Shown here piece after piece: positions 1 through 8,963 of a stretch of 38,854 nt of DNA. Origin of the DNA: Streptococcus sp. HMSC078D09 (lineage in GTDB: Bacteria > Bacillota > Bacilli > Lactobacillales > Streptococcaceae); NCBI RefSeq assembly GCF_001813675.1, contig NZ_KV813669.1, positions 28,252 to 67,105 of the forward strand, read 5' to 3'. The notes beneath the pieces are model-generated. The model had not been told where the DNA came from, did no database searches, and saw only the letters and a program-made list of their open reading frames with translations. Position numbers and translations under genes: made by a program. The first letter of the stretch is position 1, and each line of letters begins with the position of its first letter.

Positions 1-30
1 AGAGGCTAGGACTTTTGTCCTAGCCTCTTT
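1..30 (-). terminator. Hairpin terminator downstream of glnA
   Basis: A 12-base stem (AGAGGCTAGGAC) closes over a TTTT loop and lies 12 bases past the glnA stop codon. It is the only visible candidate for the end of the glnRA transcript. The window edge cuts off whatever T-tract follows on the minus strand, so its strength cannot be judged. The same 30 bases recur exactly at 2614-2643 behind pgk. Confidence 0.75.
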
Positions 31-41
31 ACTCTTGTTTC

Positions 42-1388
42 TTAATAAAGATCTAAATAGTTGTCTACTTCCCATTGGGATACGAAGGTCGCATAGCTTG
101 CCCATTCGATTCGTTTGGCTTCAAGGAAGCTGGTGTAGATGTGTTCACCCAAGGCAGCTTTCACCACTTCGTCTTCTGTCAAGGCTTTCAAGGCATTGTG
201 AAGGGTAGAAGGGAGATCTGTGATTCCAGCTGCTCTACGTTCTTCCGGTGTCATCACATAGATATTTTCTTCGATCGGAGCAGGTGCTTCGATTTTATTT
301 TCAATACCATGAAGGCCGACTTCAAGCAAGACTGCCAAGGCTACATAAGGATTGGCCATTGGGTCTACGGAGCGTAATTCCAAACGAGTTCCCATACCAC
401 GTGATGCTGGCACACGTACCAATGGGGAACGGTTGCGGCCTGCCCAAGCGATATAAACAGGTGCTTCATATCCAGGAACCAAACGTTTATAAGAGTTGAC
501 GGTTGGGTTTGTCACCGCTGTAAAGTTATAGGCATGCTTGATCAAGCCACCCAAGAAGTGATAAGCTGTTTCTGACAATTGCATGCCCTTTGGATCTTCT
601 GGATCAAAGAAGGCATTGTTGCCATCTTGGTCAAAGAGAGACATATTACAGTGCATACCTGATCCGGCAATTCCAAATTTTGGTTTGGCCATAAAGGTTG
701 CATACAAGCCGTGTTTACGAGCGATGGTCTTCACAACGAGTTTAAAGATTTGAATCTTGTCACAAGCGCGAAGAACTTCGTCATACTTAAAGTCGATTTC
801 ATGCTGACCAACGGCTACTTCGTGGTGGCTGGCTTCTACTTCAAAGCCCATCTTGGTCAAGACATTTACGATTTCACGACGAGTGTTATCTGCAAGGTCT
901 GTTGGAGCCAAGTCAAAATAGCCACCTTTGTCGTTTACTTCAAGAGTTGGATCTCCATTTTCGTCCAACTTGAAGAGGAAGAATTCTGGTTCTGGACCAA
1001 GGTTAAAGGATTTGAATCCAAGTTCTTCCATATGACGAAGGGCACGTTTTAAGTTGCCACGTGGGTCGCCCGCAAATGGTTTCCCTTCAGTCGTATAGAC
1101 ATCACAGATCAAGCCAGCTACGCTACCATTTTCATCTCCCCAAGGGAAGACTGTCCATGTATCCAAATCTGGGTAAAGATACATATCTGACTCGTTGATA
1201 CGGACAAATCCTTCGATAGAAGAACCATCAAACATGGCTTTATTTGAAAGAACCTTGTCCAGTTGCTCATCGGTAGCTGGAATTTCGACGTTCTTCATGG
1301 TTCCCAAAATATCAGAGAACATCAAGCGAATAAAAGTAACATTTTTTTCTTTTACTTCACGGCGAATATCTGCAGCAGTAATTGACAT
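42..1388 (-). CDS. glnA: Glutamine synthetase, type I
   Basis: The 448-aa product makes glutamine from glutamate, ammonia and ATP in the cytoplasm, the main entry of ammonia into biosynthesis. The length is typical of the Gram-positive GSI-alpha class. An N-terminal beta-grasp domain contains FDGSSIEGF followed by Arg63, the region that marks the feedback-inhibited class. The catalytic domain shows [20 protein letters not shown] and the Arg-rich NRSPLVRVP segment. The start has a good ribosome site (AAGGAGA) seven to eight bases upstream. It follows glnR after 39 bases without a promoter of its own that I can see, so it forms the classical glnRA operon controlled by the GlnR box upstream of glnR. 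Nothing looks broken. Confidence 0.98.
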   Translation of the reverse strand: MSITAADIRREVKEKNVTFIRLMFSDILGTMKNVEIPATDEQLDKVLSNKAMFDGSSIEGFVRINESDMYLYPDLDTWTVFPWGDENGSVAGLICDVYTTEGKPFAGDPRGNLKRALRHMEELGFKSFNLGPEPEFFLFKLDENGDPTLEVNDKGGYFDLAPTDLADNTRREIVNVLTKMGFEVEASHHEVAVGQHEIDFKYDEVLRACDKIQIFKLVVKTIARKHGLYATFMAKPKFGIAGSGMHCNMSLFDQDGNNAFFDPEDPKGMQLSETAYHFLGGLIKHAYNFTAVTNPTVNSYKRLVPGYEAPVYIAWAGRNRSPLVRVPASRGMGTRLELRSVDPMANPYVALAVLLEVGLHGIENKIEAPAPIEENIYVMTPEERRAAGITDLPSTLHNALKALTEDEVVKAALGEHIYTSFLEAKRIEWASYATFVSQWEVDNYLDLY

Positions 1389-1427
1389 TTTTGTCTCCTT
1401 AAAATAGATTACAAGCTTATGAAATGA

Positions 1428-1787
1428 TCAACGAAATTGACCATATGGCGATGGGGAAGATGTGAAGCGACTTTGCTGAATAATGTCACGATGAAGAGCC
1501 TTACGGATCTCTTCTTGACTGACAACCTTGGTTTGCTCTTGCTCTTTTTCCGCATATTTTTTCTTAATATCCGCAATATTGAAGCCATCTGAGATATAAT
1601 CTTTGATTTCAAGCAGGCGGTCCATATCGTCCAACGAATACATACGGCGATTGCCTTCTGTCCGATCAGGAGAAATCAATCCCTGATCTTCATAATAACG
1701 AATCTGGCGAGCTGTCAAGTCGGTCAGCTTCATAACACTTCCAATCGGAAAGACTGCCAGCGAGCGTCGTAATTCCTTTTCCTTCAT
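1428..1787 (-). CDS. glnR: MerR-family nitrogen repressor GlnR
   Basis: This 119-aa MerR-type regulator represses glnRA and other nitrogen genes when glutamine is plentiful. In other Firmicutes it acts with feedback-inhibited glutamine synthetase. The N-terminal winged-helix region runs from about residue 14 to 80 and includes LTARQIRYYEDQGLI and the wing NRRMYSLDDMDRLLEIKDY. The short C-terminal tail, after about residue 85, is the part known in the family to sense glutamine synthetase. It is the first gene of the glnR-glnA operon, with a ribosome site AAGAGGAA before the ATG. A matching GlnR operator sits directly upstream of its promoter, so autoregulation is likely. Confidence 0.96.
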   Translation of the reverse strand: MKEKELRRSLAVFPIGSVMKLTDLTARQIRYYEDQGLISPDRTEGNRRMYSLDDMDRLLEIKDYISDGFNIADIKKKYAEKEQEQTKVVSQEEIRKALHRDIIQQSRFTSSPSPYGQFR

Positions 1788-1807
1788 ACCATTCCTCTTT
1801 CTATTCT

Positions 1808-1859
1808 ATTATATCGAAAAAAAAATCTATGTCAAGATTAAATGTTATATAATCTTACA
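1808..1859 (-). promoter_or_regulatory. glnRA promoter with GlnR operator
   Basis: On the minus strand TTGACA (1830-1835) and TATAAT (1808-1813) are separated by 16 bases. Just upstream, 1843-1859 reads TGTAAGATTATATAACA, an exact match to the known GlnR consensus TGTNA-N7-TNACA. The operator overlaps the stop codon of the upstream membrane-protein gene (1855-1857). Binding beside the -35 element would block polymerase, which agrees with repression of glnRA. Confidence 0.9.
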
Positions 1860-2388
1860 TAGGTTTTTTGTGTTTCTTGAGAAAATCGCGAATGCGATCC
1901 ACATCCGAATTGACCAAAATCGCAACGAAAACGCCAATAAAGGTCTCAAATATTCGGGCAAAAACATACAAGAAGGTTTCTCCGTTAGGAATCGAGAGGG
2001 TAATGATCAGCATTGCCGAAACTCCTCCAATAATTCCTGCTTTATTATTCATAGCGACATTTGTCATAATGGTTAACATGGTCGCAATGGGTACAAAAAT
2101 AAGAGTCACCCAATACGCCCCATGAAAGAGCGTTTTTAAAAGGAAGAACAATACGGCATAAAAACCTCCGATACTGTTGCCCATGACACGCGAAGCCCCG
2201 AAGTGGACACTCTTATCAAAGTCTTCCCTCAAACTAAAAACAGCTGTCAAAGTCCCGATCTGAAGGCCTCGCCAGCCAAATATTCCAAAAATAAGTAGTA
2301 CAATAAAAACGGCAATCCCTGTTTTAAAGGTTCTCATCCCCAAACGGAATTTGGACCAATCAAATTTGTGTCGTTTAAAGTAATCCAT
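1855..2388 (-). CDS. FUSC/aromatic-acid-exporter-like small membrane protein
   Basis: The 177-aa integral membrane protein has about four to five hydrophobic segments: around residues 25-40, 45-60, 75-110 and 115-160. A cytoplasmic tail ends DRIRDFLKKHKKPM. The pattern, with FGWRGLQIGTLTAVFSLREDF after the first helix, resembles the N-terminal membrane domain of FUSC/ArAE_1 (DUF939-type) proteins. It lacks the long soluble C-terminal part that larger members have. The substrate is unknown. The ATG at 2388 has AGG five bases upstream and is preferred over a GTG two codons earlier. A conserved hypothetical gene sits between pgk and glnR in pneumococcus as I recall it, so this is a conserved neighbour, not an insertion. 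Confidence 0.8.
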   Translation of the reverse strand: MDYFKRHKFDWSKFRLGMRTFKTGIAVFIVLLIFGIFGWRGLQIGTLTAVFSLREDFDKSVHFGASRVMGNSIGGFYAVLFFLLKTLFHGAYWVTLIFVPIATMLTIMTNVAMNNKAGIIGGVSAMLIITLSIPNGETFLYVFARIFETFIGVFVAILVNSDVDRIRDFLKKHKKPM

Positions 2389-2469
2389 GGTCACCTATCT
2401 TTCTATTTCTATTATTCTACCATATTTTCAGAAAGGAGAGAACAGTTATCAATAGAAAGAAAAAAGAGA

Positions 2470-2598
2470 GTGGGACAGAAATCGGTAATTCGTTAGAATT
2501 CGATTTCGTCGTCCCACCTCCGCACAGTTGAGTAGGGCTGTAAAAGCTGATGAAATCAGCGTAGTAGAGCCCACTCAACCACTGCGTCTTGCTCAACA
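2470..2598. repeat. Double-palindrome intergenic repeat element
   Basis: Two inverted repeats stand side by side with no coding capacity. The first (2470-2517) pairs GTGGGAC with GTCCCAC and carries inner arms GAAATCG/CGATTTC around AATTCGTTAGAATT. The second (2527-2579) nests GTTGAGT/ACTCAAC, GGGCT/AGCCC and GCTGAT/ATCAGC. A conserved-looking tail (CACTGCGTCTTGCTCAACAA) follows. The layout resembles small dispersed intergenic repeats of streptococci, in the manner of BOX or RUP elements, but I cannot assign it to a named family. It lies between the FUSC gene and the pgk terminator. Confidence 0.7.
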
Positions 2599-2613
2599 AT
2601 CCAAAAATAATTG

Positions 2614-2643
2614 AGAGGCTAGGACTTTTGTCCTAGCCTCTTT
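2614..2643 (-). terminator. Hairpin terminator of pgk
   Basis: A 12-base stem AGAGGCTAGGAC/GTCCTAGCCTCT with a four-base loop lies 13 bases past the pgk stop. On the minus strand the stem is followed by CAATTATTTTT, a weak T-rich tract. The sequence is identical over 30 bases to the hairpin after glnA at 1-30. Confidence 0.8.
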
Positions 2644-2656
2644 CATTCTATTTAGA

Positions 2657-3856
2657 TTATTTATCTGTAAGAGCAGCCAATCCTGGAAGTTCTTTACCTT
2701 CAAGGAGTTCCATAGAAGCACCACCACCAGTAGAGATCCATGAGAATTTGTCTGCACGGCCAAGGTTGATCGCAGCAGCAGCTGAGTCACCACCACCGAT
2801 GATTGATTTAACGCCTGGTTGTTTCACGATAGCGTCCATCACACCGATTGTACCAGCTTGGAAGTCAGGGTTTTCAAATACACCCATAGGTCCGTTCCAT
2901 ACAACTGTTTTCGCACCAGTCAATTCTTGGTCGAATTTAGCGATTGATTTAGGACCGATATCAAGACCAAGGAATCCTGGATCTACTGCTTCACCTTCAG
3001 TGTCTTTCACTTCAGTGTAGTCAGCAAATGCGTTCGCTTCTTTTGAGTCAACTGGCAAGATCAATTTGCCATTTGATTTTTCAAGAAGAGCTTTCGCCAC
3101 ATCCAATTTATCTTCTTCTACAAGTGAGTTACCGATTTCGATACCTTGTGCTTTGTAGAATGTGTAAGTCATCCCACCACCAATAAGGACTTTATCAGCT
3201 TTTTCAAGCAAGTTTTCGATAACACCGATCTTGTCAGATACTTTAGATCCACCAAGGATAGCTACGAATGGACGTTCTGGAGCTTCAACTGCTTCTTTGA
3301 TGTAAGCAATTTCATTTTCAAGAAGGAATCCAGCAACAGCTTTATCAACGTTTGCAGAGATACCAACGTTAGATGCGTGTGCACGGTGAGCAGTACCAAA
3401 TGCATCGTTTACGAAGACACCATCTCCAAGTGATGCCCAGTATTTACCAAGTTCAGGATCGTTTTTAGATTCTTTCTTGCCATCAACATCTTCGAAACGA
3501 GTGTTTTCAACCAAGAGAACTTGTCCATCTTCAAGAGCGTTAACAGCTGCTTCCAATTCAGCACCACGTGTAACACCTGGGATAAATTTCACTTCTTGAC
3601 CCAATTTAGCAGCCAAGTCAGCAGCTACAGGAGCAAGTGATTTACCTTCTTTATCTGCTTCTTCTTTTACACGTCCAAGGTGAGAGAAGAGGATTGCACG
3701 TCCACCTTGTTCAAGGATGTACTTGATAGTTGGAAGAGCTGCAGTGATACGGTTATCGTTAGTGATCACGCCATCTTTTACAGGAACGTTGAAGTCAACA
3801 CGAACGAGAACTTTTTTCCCTTTCAAGTCAACGTCTTTAACAGTCAATTTTGCCAT
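2657..3856 (-). CDS. pgk: Phosphoglycerate kinase
   Basis: The 399-aa enzyme transfers the phosphate of 1,3-bisphosphoglycerate to ADP, giving ATP and 3-phosphoglycerate in lower glycolysis. Recognisable landmarks are the N-terminal VRVDFNVP substrate loop, [10 protein letters not shown] near residue 160, [13 protein letters not shown], the nucleotide-side WNGPMGVFE and the C-terminal GGGDSAAA phosphate-binding turn. The length is normal. The start ATG is preceded by AAGGAG. The gene has its own extended -10 promoter and a terminator, so it is probably monocistronic. It is separated from gap, its usual glycolytic partner, by the large endoglycosidase gene. Confidence 0.98.
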   Translation of the reverse strand: MAKLTVKDVDLKGKKVLVRVDFNVPVKDGVITNDNRITAALPTIKYILEQGGRAILFSHLGRVKEEADKEGKSLAPVAADLAAKLGQEVKFIPGVTRGAELEAAVNALEDGQVLLVENTRFEDVDGKKESKNDPELGKYWASLGDGVFVNDAFGTAHRAHASNVGISANVDKAVAGFLLENEIAYIKEAVEAPERPFVAILGGSKVSDKIGVIENLLEKADKVLIGGGMTYTFYKAQGIEIGNSLVEEDKLDVAKALLEKSNGKLILPVDSKEANAFADYTEVKDTEGEAVDPGFLGLDIGPKSIAKFDQELTGAKTVVWNGPMGVFENPDFQAGTIGVMDAIVKQPGVKSIIGGGDSAAAAINLGRADKFSWISTGGGASMELLEGKELPGLAALTDK

Positions 3857-3890
3857 TAGATATGACTCCTTCTTTTTTTAATACATGATA

Positions 3891-3899
3891 ATTATATCA
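3891..3899 (-). promoter_or_regulatory. Extended -10 promoter of pgk
   Basis: TGATATAAT on the minus strand is a perfect TATAAT with an upstream TGN extension, 34 bases before the start codon. I see no good -35 at the proper spacing, which fits a promoter relying on the extended -10. Confidence 0.7.
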
Positions 3900-3983
3900 C
3901 AAAAGCTGTAAAAGAGGTAGAAAAATCCAATGCTTTTCCCCTCTAATTCACAGGATCCGAACGACACTTCTAGATACAAGATC

Positions 3984-4017
3984 AAACCTCTCTGGTTTTC
4001 ACCAGAGAGGTTTTTTT
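3984..4017. terminator. Strong hairpin between endoD-like gene and pgk
   Basis: A perfect 13-base stem (AAACCTCTCTGGT/ACCAGAGAGGTTT) encloses a four-base loop, 43 bases past the endoglycosidase stop. The long T-tract is on the plus strand. On the minus strand, where the gene is transcribed, the stem ends only in TTTGATC. It probably ends the endoglycosidase transcript but would work better in the opposite direction. Confidence 0.75.
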
Positions 4018-4059
4018 GAGAGTGACTTTTTAAGTGAACGAAAGAATTCTGTAAAAGAC

Positions 4060-7000
4060 TTACTCTTCTTTCTTCTTACCAGCCAAGAGGAAGCCGCCTA
4101 AGGCTGCTAGGAGAACAGCTTCAGCTGCAAAGGAAGCTTCTAGGCTAGCCGTATTTGGCAAGTGTTCCGATTGACTTTCTTTGCTTGCATCTTTTGTTTC
4201 TTGCTGAACAGTCGGCTGTGAGTTTACTCCTTGGTGGGCACTTAACAACTGATGGATCTCTTGATCAACCATATCCTTGTGTTCTTCCTCTTGATGACCC
4301 GCTTGAGTAGAAGTCGTTGGGGCCAACTGATCCACTTGAGAAGACTCTGTAGGCTTCAATGGATTAGCTGGATCTGGAGTCACTGGGGCAGCTGGTTGGA
4401 CTGGTTGATTTGGTTGAGCCGGTTGAACAGGCTGATCTGGTTTAGCAGGTTCTTCTGGTTGGATCGGTTGATCTGGTCCTTCCGTTTTTGCTGGCTTATA
4501 GACAATCGCATAGTGGGTAAAGTGAGGTGCTGTAAAGATGACTACATCTCCGACTCTCTCAAAGGCCAAGGATTGAGGAGCTTGACCTTCTGGGAAGAAG
4601 AGGACTTGCTCCACTTCTTTATCCTTATCCACAGGGATTTTCACAAGGGATGGATGGTGGGTATCGATATCCTGACCACTTGCATCCACGCCTTCAATAT
4701 CAAAGACGATTCCTTCTCGGCCCTTCAGCTCTTCTTTTTCTGCCTGATTGGCTTCAACTTTTGCGACTTTTAGTCCTTTGACAACGGTTGGCTCTAAGTT
4801 AGAGAATTGAACTTCGACTCCAGTCGCAGGGTCTACAAAGACCGCTGGCTTGTCTTCTTTCAAAAGCGCAATCAAGGTCTCTAGACCTGTCTTAGCTGTT
4901 TCAAGCGCTTCAGGAGTGAGCTCTGAAGAAGCTAGGAGCTCTTTATTTTTCTCAACCATTGCCTGCAAAGCTTCACCAGAAGGGTGATTTGGCTTGCTCG
5001 CTAATAGAGCAGTCGCTTCTGTTGTTAGGACAGAGAGAGCTTCTTTTTCTTTTGTTAGATTGGCTTGACCATCCAAGGCTTTCAAGAGAGCGGTCAACTG
5101 GTTCAACTGTTCATTGACTTGATCTTGGGTGCTGGTATCATGCTCTTTCAAGGCTTTTTCAGAAGCAGCCATTCCAGCTAGCAAAGCTTCTTTGACTTCA
5201 GGAGTGGCAAATGTAAAGTCTACTTTGGCTTTTGTAGCTTCAGCTTCAGCCAATTTTTGCTTAAGGTATTCATCGTTGAGAGCTGGTTTTGGATTCACGA
5301 GGACATCAAAGCTTGTACTAGCTCCTTTGTAATGGACGGTGATGGTTTGACGGCCTTCCTTGGTCGTATCAAAGCCAGTCACTTCCACACCTTCATCTGT
5401 CAAGGCATGCGTTTCGGTCGTTTCATCTTCAAAGACGACTGTAAAGCGTCCGCCTTCTTTCTCCAATGCTTCTCCGACAATATATTCCACTTTTGGTTTG
5501 TCGGTCAATTCTAGACCAGCAACTGCTTTTTCACCTGCTTCTTCTGCACTGACCACAAAAACAGTGAGGGTCTTATCTAATTTCTGACCAAGGTAAGAAA
5601 CTTCTAGGTGTTGTTCTCCAAGCTTGCTACTGTCAAATCCATGGATCTCTACACCTGAGTTGGTGAGGTTGACCAGTTGATCTGCTTGGCCATCTTTATA
5701 ATGAACACGGAGAGTCGCCCCTTTCAAGGAAAGGGCATCGCCTTCCCGGTAGACCTTCTTAGTCAATCCATCTTCAAATTGAAGTCCCGCAATTTCTTTA
5801 TCATTCTTTGGAACTTCGATCGCCAAAACATTACTGATATCTTTACCAGGTTCTTGCGCACGATAGTAGAGAAGAGATGGGGTTGATTCAAAAGCCAGTG
5901 GTTTAAAAATGAGATTTCCAGCTTGATCGGCTGTCATGGTCGCAATTGGGCTAGTCGCTTCTTTATCGGCATAAAGGGTCAGAGTAGTATTAGCTGGAAC
6001 ATCTTTGAAACCGACTTGGACAAAATGATTACCTAGGTTTTGCGCTGCAGCATGTTTCATCGGGATGTTGACCGTTTCCGTATCCAGACTTTCATACATC
6101 TTCCAGTTGTAAATCCGGATGGCTTGCCATGGAGTTCCGTTATCTGCCGTAATGACATGGAGACGCCATTCTTGAGCCTTGATTGGATGGTCGAGTGTAA
6201 TGTCGGACACATGGGCTTTATTGCCACGAACTTCCTTAGCGAGCTTCCATTCACCCGCTTCATCCTTGTAGTAAAGGTCGAAGTCACGGGTATTCATCTT
6301 GCCATCGTCGACAGATTCTCCACCCGCACCGGCATGGTCCATGACCCAACGAACAATGGTCCGTGGTTGTGTCAAGCGAATATCGACGGTTCCACTCAAT
6401 TGAGCAGAGGACCATTTATCTGAAAGACTGGTAATGGTACCATTTAACATCCCCTCGATGCCTTCACTACCATCCGCATCTGGGAAGCTCGAACCGATCA
6501 CTTTGGCTCCGATGACCACGTTTGGTGCTAGGGCTTTTGGAAGACTGGTATCTGACACGGTCATACCCCAATCAAAGGCCACAGTTCCTGCATCTGAACG
6601 TTGGCCGTTCTTCCCAACTGCCACAACCTTGAGGTCCTGAGTCGTTCCTTCAGCACTTGCTGAACGGGTAACTTTTGGTAGATAGACGGTTGTCGCAGAA
6701 GACCCTGTTAAGAGACGCCAGTTGTCGCCATCTTTTTCATAGACTTCATAATAATCCACATCTGCTACCCCTTTAAAATTGAGGACTGCTTCTGCTTCTT
6801 GCGCATTTTGTAGGCGTTTTGCCCGAACGGTTACTTCTGCTGGAGTAGCTGGTTTCTCTTGGTTGGACGTAATCGACAATTGGCCGAGATTAAATTTGTA
6901 GTCTTTGACATCCGTATCATGGTCAAAGAACATCTTCACAGCATAAATGGTCTTGCCAGCCAAACTTCCCAAATCAAAGGTTTGAGTGGACCAATCCGCA

Positions 7001-8850
7001 CTTGGTGTCAATTCTTTCCATTCGTATTCAGAGTAGTCTTCTTTGGTGGCAACAGCTACCCAAGCAGCAGCTCCGATCCCACCCTTGTGAGAGACGCTCA
7101 ATTTTGTCGTTTCTGTCACAGGAATCTTGGTCGAATAGAGCATGACATTTTGACTGCTATTGGCTTTTAAATCTCCTTCAAAGGCTAGAGAATTTCCTCC
7201 ATTGTAGGCTTGATCAAAATCATAGCGACCTTTCAATGGTGTACTATCTTCACTATGCTCTACCCACCAACGCCAGGTTGGAAGGTAGCCAGAAACAGAA
7301 CGGTAGTTCCACTCCCCTTCTTTAGAAATCTTGCCATCCACAAACCAGTGTTTTCCGTGTCCAGTATTAAAGGAAGTATTGAAATCTTCACTTGTAATAG
7401 GAGTTTTGTCCACTACTAGATTGGACATACCGTACCAAGATTGGTCTGCTGGTTTTCCTTTGGTCGGATCTCCTTGGAAACCTGTCCAGAATAGATCCTC
7501 ATGGGTATGGTATCCTTCTCCAGTCTTTCCTAGACCTGTAATCGTATCAGGCGCATAAAGACCAAGGGATAGACGCAACTTGCCATGTTCATCTAAAATG
7601 GCATTCCAGTCTACATTAGTCTTATAAGAGCCTCCTTTTTGGAGCTCAAGTCCAGCTAGAACATCATAAGGATTCCGATGAATCCATTTGGCTGTACTGA
7701 TGGAATAATCCACTTCTGATTTGCCCCAGTTAAAGTTGGCAAAGAAAGTATCAACTGGATTTTCTCCATTTTCTGGCTGCATGAAATTGTAGTTGTATTC
7801 TCCCAGCGCATTCTCATGGTAACGGCCATATTCATAGGTCATAGCATCATACCAAGAATACTTAATCGGATAGTTCAGACTTTTCGCATATTCCTTGGTA
7901 TAAAGAAGAAAATCTCTCAATTTTGGACCCAATGGTTCTACAAGATTTCCGGTTGTTTCTTGGTTGATAAAGTAACCATCAAAGCCATAGTACTTAGCAA
8001 GTTCGACTAATTTACGGGCGATCGGGAAAGTTTTAGAGCCTTCACTATCTTCTTTCAAGGTTTCTGCAAAATGTTCTTGATCCTTGATGCTGCTAGACCA
8101 GTTATAAAAGATTGTTCCATAAATAGGAACCCCATTTCGGTGGGCAGCATCGATCACATCTGCTGATGGAACCAGCCCTTCCCAAAAGACCATGGAATCC
8201 AAATATTGCCAGTAATCAAAAGCATAGGCCTTAAATTCTTCCCCACCGACAGACGCATGATCCTTGGCTTTGGAGTTCATGTTTGACAGTGCTTGGATCT
8301 TCGCTTCAGGGTTGGCTTGTTCATTAATTTGTTTCCCTTGAAAACGACTCGCAAGTGGGACGCTTGCTCTGTTCATATCGTCATCCACTCGTTTTCCTGG
8401 TTCCCACTTCAAGAGATCGTCCCAGGTATCGAACTTAACTTCTTTGGGTCTTAATTGTTTTTCTTCATTGGTTGGTAAATCAGCCACTTTTTCAGCAGTA
8501 GCTTTCGGTTTTTCAGTCTCTGAAACAGCTGGATGATCTGTAGTTGTCGAGCTAGCTTCTGTACTTGTAGGGCTAGCCTCTGGAGTGACCGCTTCTGCGG
8601 CTGGTTTTTCCGTTTCTGCAGCAGGTAAGGCCGCATCTGCAGTATAGACGCCAGCTTCTCTCACTAGATGATTGACATCTTCGGTTGTTGCTGAAGAGGT
8701 TTCCAAGGATTGCTCACTAGTAGAAACCGCCTCATCTGCAGAGACAGCGCCTGTTCCTAAAAATGCTAACCCAATCAATGCGGAGCAAACTCCCACACTG
8801 AATTTTCGTATACTAAATCGTTCTTTCTTTTCAAATAGATGACCTTTCAT
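4060..8850 (-). CDS. endoD: Cell-wall-anchored endo-beta-N-acetylglucosaminidase (GH85, EndoD-like)
   Basis: The 1596-aa secreted enzyme should cut the chitobiose core of N-glycans, releasing host glycans from glycoproteins. The start ATG follows a perfect AAGGAGG. A YSIRK-type signal peptide (ERFSIRKFSVGVCSALIGLAF, residues about 10-30, with the cleavage near AVSA) opens the protein. The GH85 catalytic region spans roughly residues 140-470 and holds FDGYFINQE, with Asn296 and Glu298 as the expected catalytic pair. After it come beta-rich accessory regions, a CBM32-like domain (about 772-925), two Big_3-like Ig repeats (about 1015-1105 and 1109-1186), FIVAR-like helical modules (about 1190-1335), a Pro-rich spacer, and a sorting signal. 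That signal is LPNTA (1564-1568) instead of LPxTG, followed by a hydrophobic stretch and KKKEE. A cre site points to carbon catabolite control. Pneumococcus has a comparable gene next to pgk. Confidence 0.94.
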   Translation of the reverse strand: MKGHLFEKKERFSIRKFSVGVCSALIGLAFLGTGAVSADEAVSTSEQSLETSSATTEDVNHLVREAGVYTADAALPAAETEKPAAEAVTPEASPTSTEASSTTTDHPAVSETEKPKATAEKVADLPTNEEKQLRPKEVKFDTWDDLLKWEPGKRVDDDMNRASVPLASRFQGKQINEQANPEAKIQALSNMNSKAKDHASVGGEEFKAYAFDYWQYLDSMVFWEGLVPSADVIDAAHRNGVPIYGTIFYNWSSSIKDQEHFAETLKEDSEGSKTFPIARKLVELAKYYGFDGYFINQETTGNLVEPLGPKLRDFLLYTKEYAKSLNYPIKYSWYDAMTYEYGRYHENALGEYNYNFMQPENGENPVDTFFANFNWGKSEVDYSISTAKWIHRNPYDVLAGLELQKGGSYKTNVDWNAILDEHGKLRLSLGLYAPDTITGLGKTGEGYHTHEDLFWTGFQGDPTKGKPADQSWYGMSNLVVDKTPITSEDFNTSFNTGHGKHWFVDGKISKEGEWNYRSVSGYLPTWRWWVEHSEDSTPLKGRYDFDQAYNGGNSLAFEGDLKANSSQNVMLYSTKIPVTETTKLSVSHKGGIGAAAWVAVATKEDYSEYEWKELTPSADWSTQTFDLGSLAGKTIYAVKMFFDHDTDVKDYKFNLGQLSITSNQEKPATPAEVTVRAKRLQNAQEAEAVLNFKGVADVDYYEVYEKDGDNWRLLTGSSATTVYLPKVTRSASAEGTTQDLKVVAVGKNGQRSDAGTVAFDWGMTVSDTSLPKALAPNVVIGAKVIGSSFPDADGSEGIEGMLNGTITSLSDKWSSAQLSGTVDIRLTQPRTIVRWVMDHAGAGGESVDDGKMNTRDFDLYYKDEAGEWKLAKEVRGNKAHVSDITLDHPIKAQEWRLHVITADNGTPWQAIRIYNWKMYESLDTETVNIPMKHAAAQNLGNHFVQVGFKDVPANTTLTLYADKEATSPIATMTADQAGNLIFKPLAFESTPSLLYYRAQEPGKDISNVLAIEVPKNDKEIAGLQFEDGLTKKVYREGDALSLKGATLRVHYKDGQADQLVNLTNSGVEIHGFDSSKLGEQHLEVSYLGQKLDKTLTVFVVSAEEAGEKAVAGLELTDKPKVEYIVGEALEKEGGRFTVVFEDETTETHALTDEGVEVTGFDTTKEGRQTITVHYKGASTSFDVLVNPKPALNDEYLKQKLAEAEATKAKVDFTFATPEVKEALLAGMAASEKALKEHDTSTQDQVNEQLNQLTALLKALDGQANLTKEKEALSVLTTEATALLASKPNHPSGEALQAMVEKNKELLASSELTPEALETAKTGLETLIALLKEDKPAVFVDPATGVEVQFSNLEPTVVKGLKVAKVEANQAEKEELKGREGIVFDIEGVDASGQDIDTHHPSLVKIPVDKDKEVEQVLFFPEGQAPQSLAFERVGDVVIFTAPHFTHYAIVYKPAKTEGPDQPIQPEEPAKPDQPVQPAQPNQPVQPAAPVTPDPANPLKPTESSQVDQLAPTTSTQAGHQEEEHKDMVDQEIHQLLSAHQGVNSQPTVQQETKDASKESQSEHLPNTASLEASFAAEAVLLAALGGFLLAGKKKEE

Positions 8851-8917
8851 CTTGACCTCCTTGTATGGTTTTTTTCTTTTTCTTGAGCGATTTCCATTGG
8901 CTCCTTTCTCCACGACC

Positions 8918-8931
8918 TGTAATCGCTTTCA
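8918..8931 (-). promoter_or_regulatory. cre (CcpA) operator of the endoglycosidase gene
   Basis: TGAAAGCGATTACA on the minus strand (TGTAATCGCTTTCA on plus) matches the catabolite-response consensus TGWAANCGNTNWCA at every defined position. It lies about 33 bases downstream of the predicted -10 and 68 bases before the start codon, where bound CcpA would obstruct transcription. Confidence 0.82.
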
Positions 8932-8963
8932 TTTTCTTGTATTAGAAATCTCCAATCAAGAAT

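Noticed and set aside
4252..4773. 173-aa plus-strand ORF rich in Trp, Leu and Arg
   Set aside because: It is the antisense of the Pro/Gln-rich spacer and adjacent part of the endoglycosidase gene, with a composition no real protein family explains.
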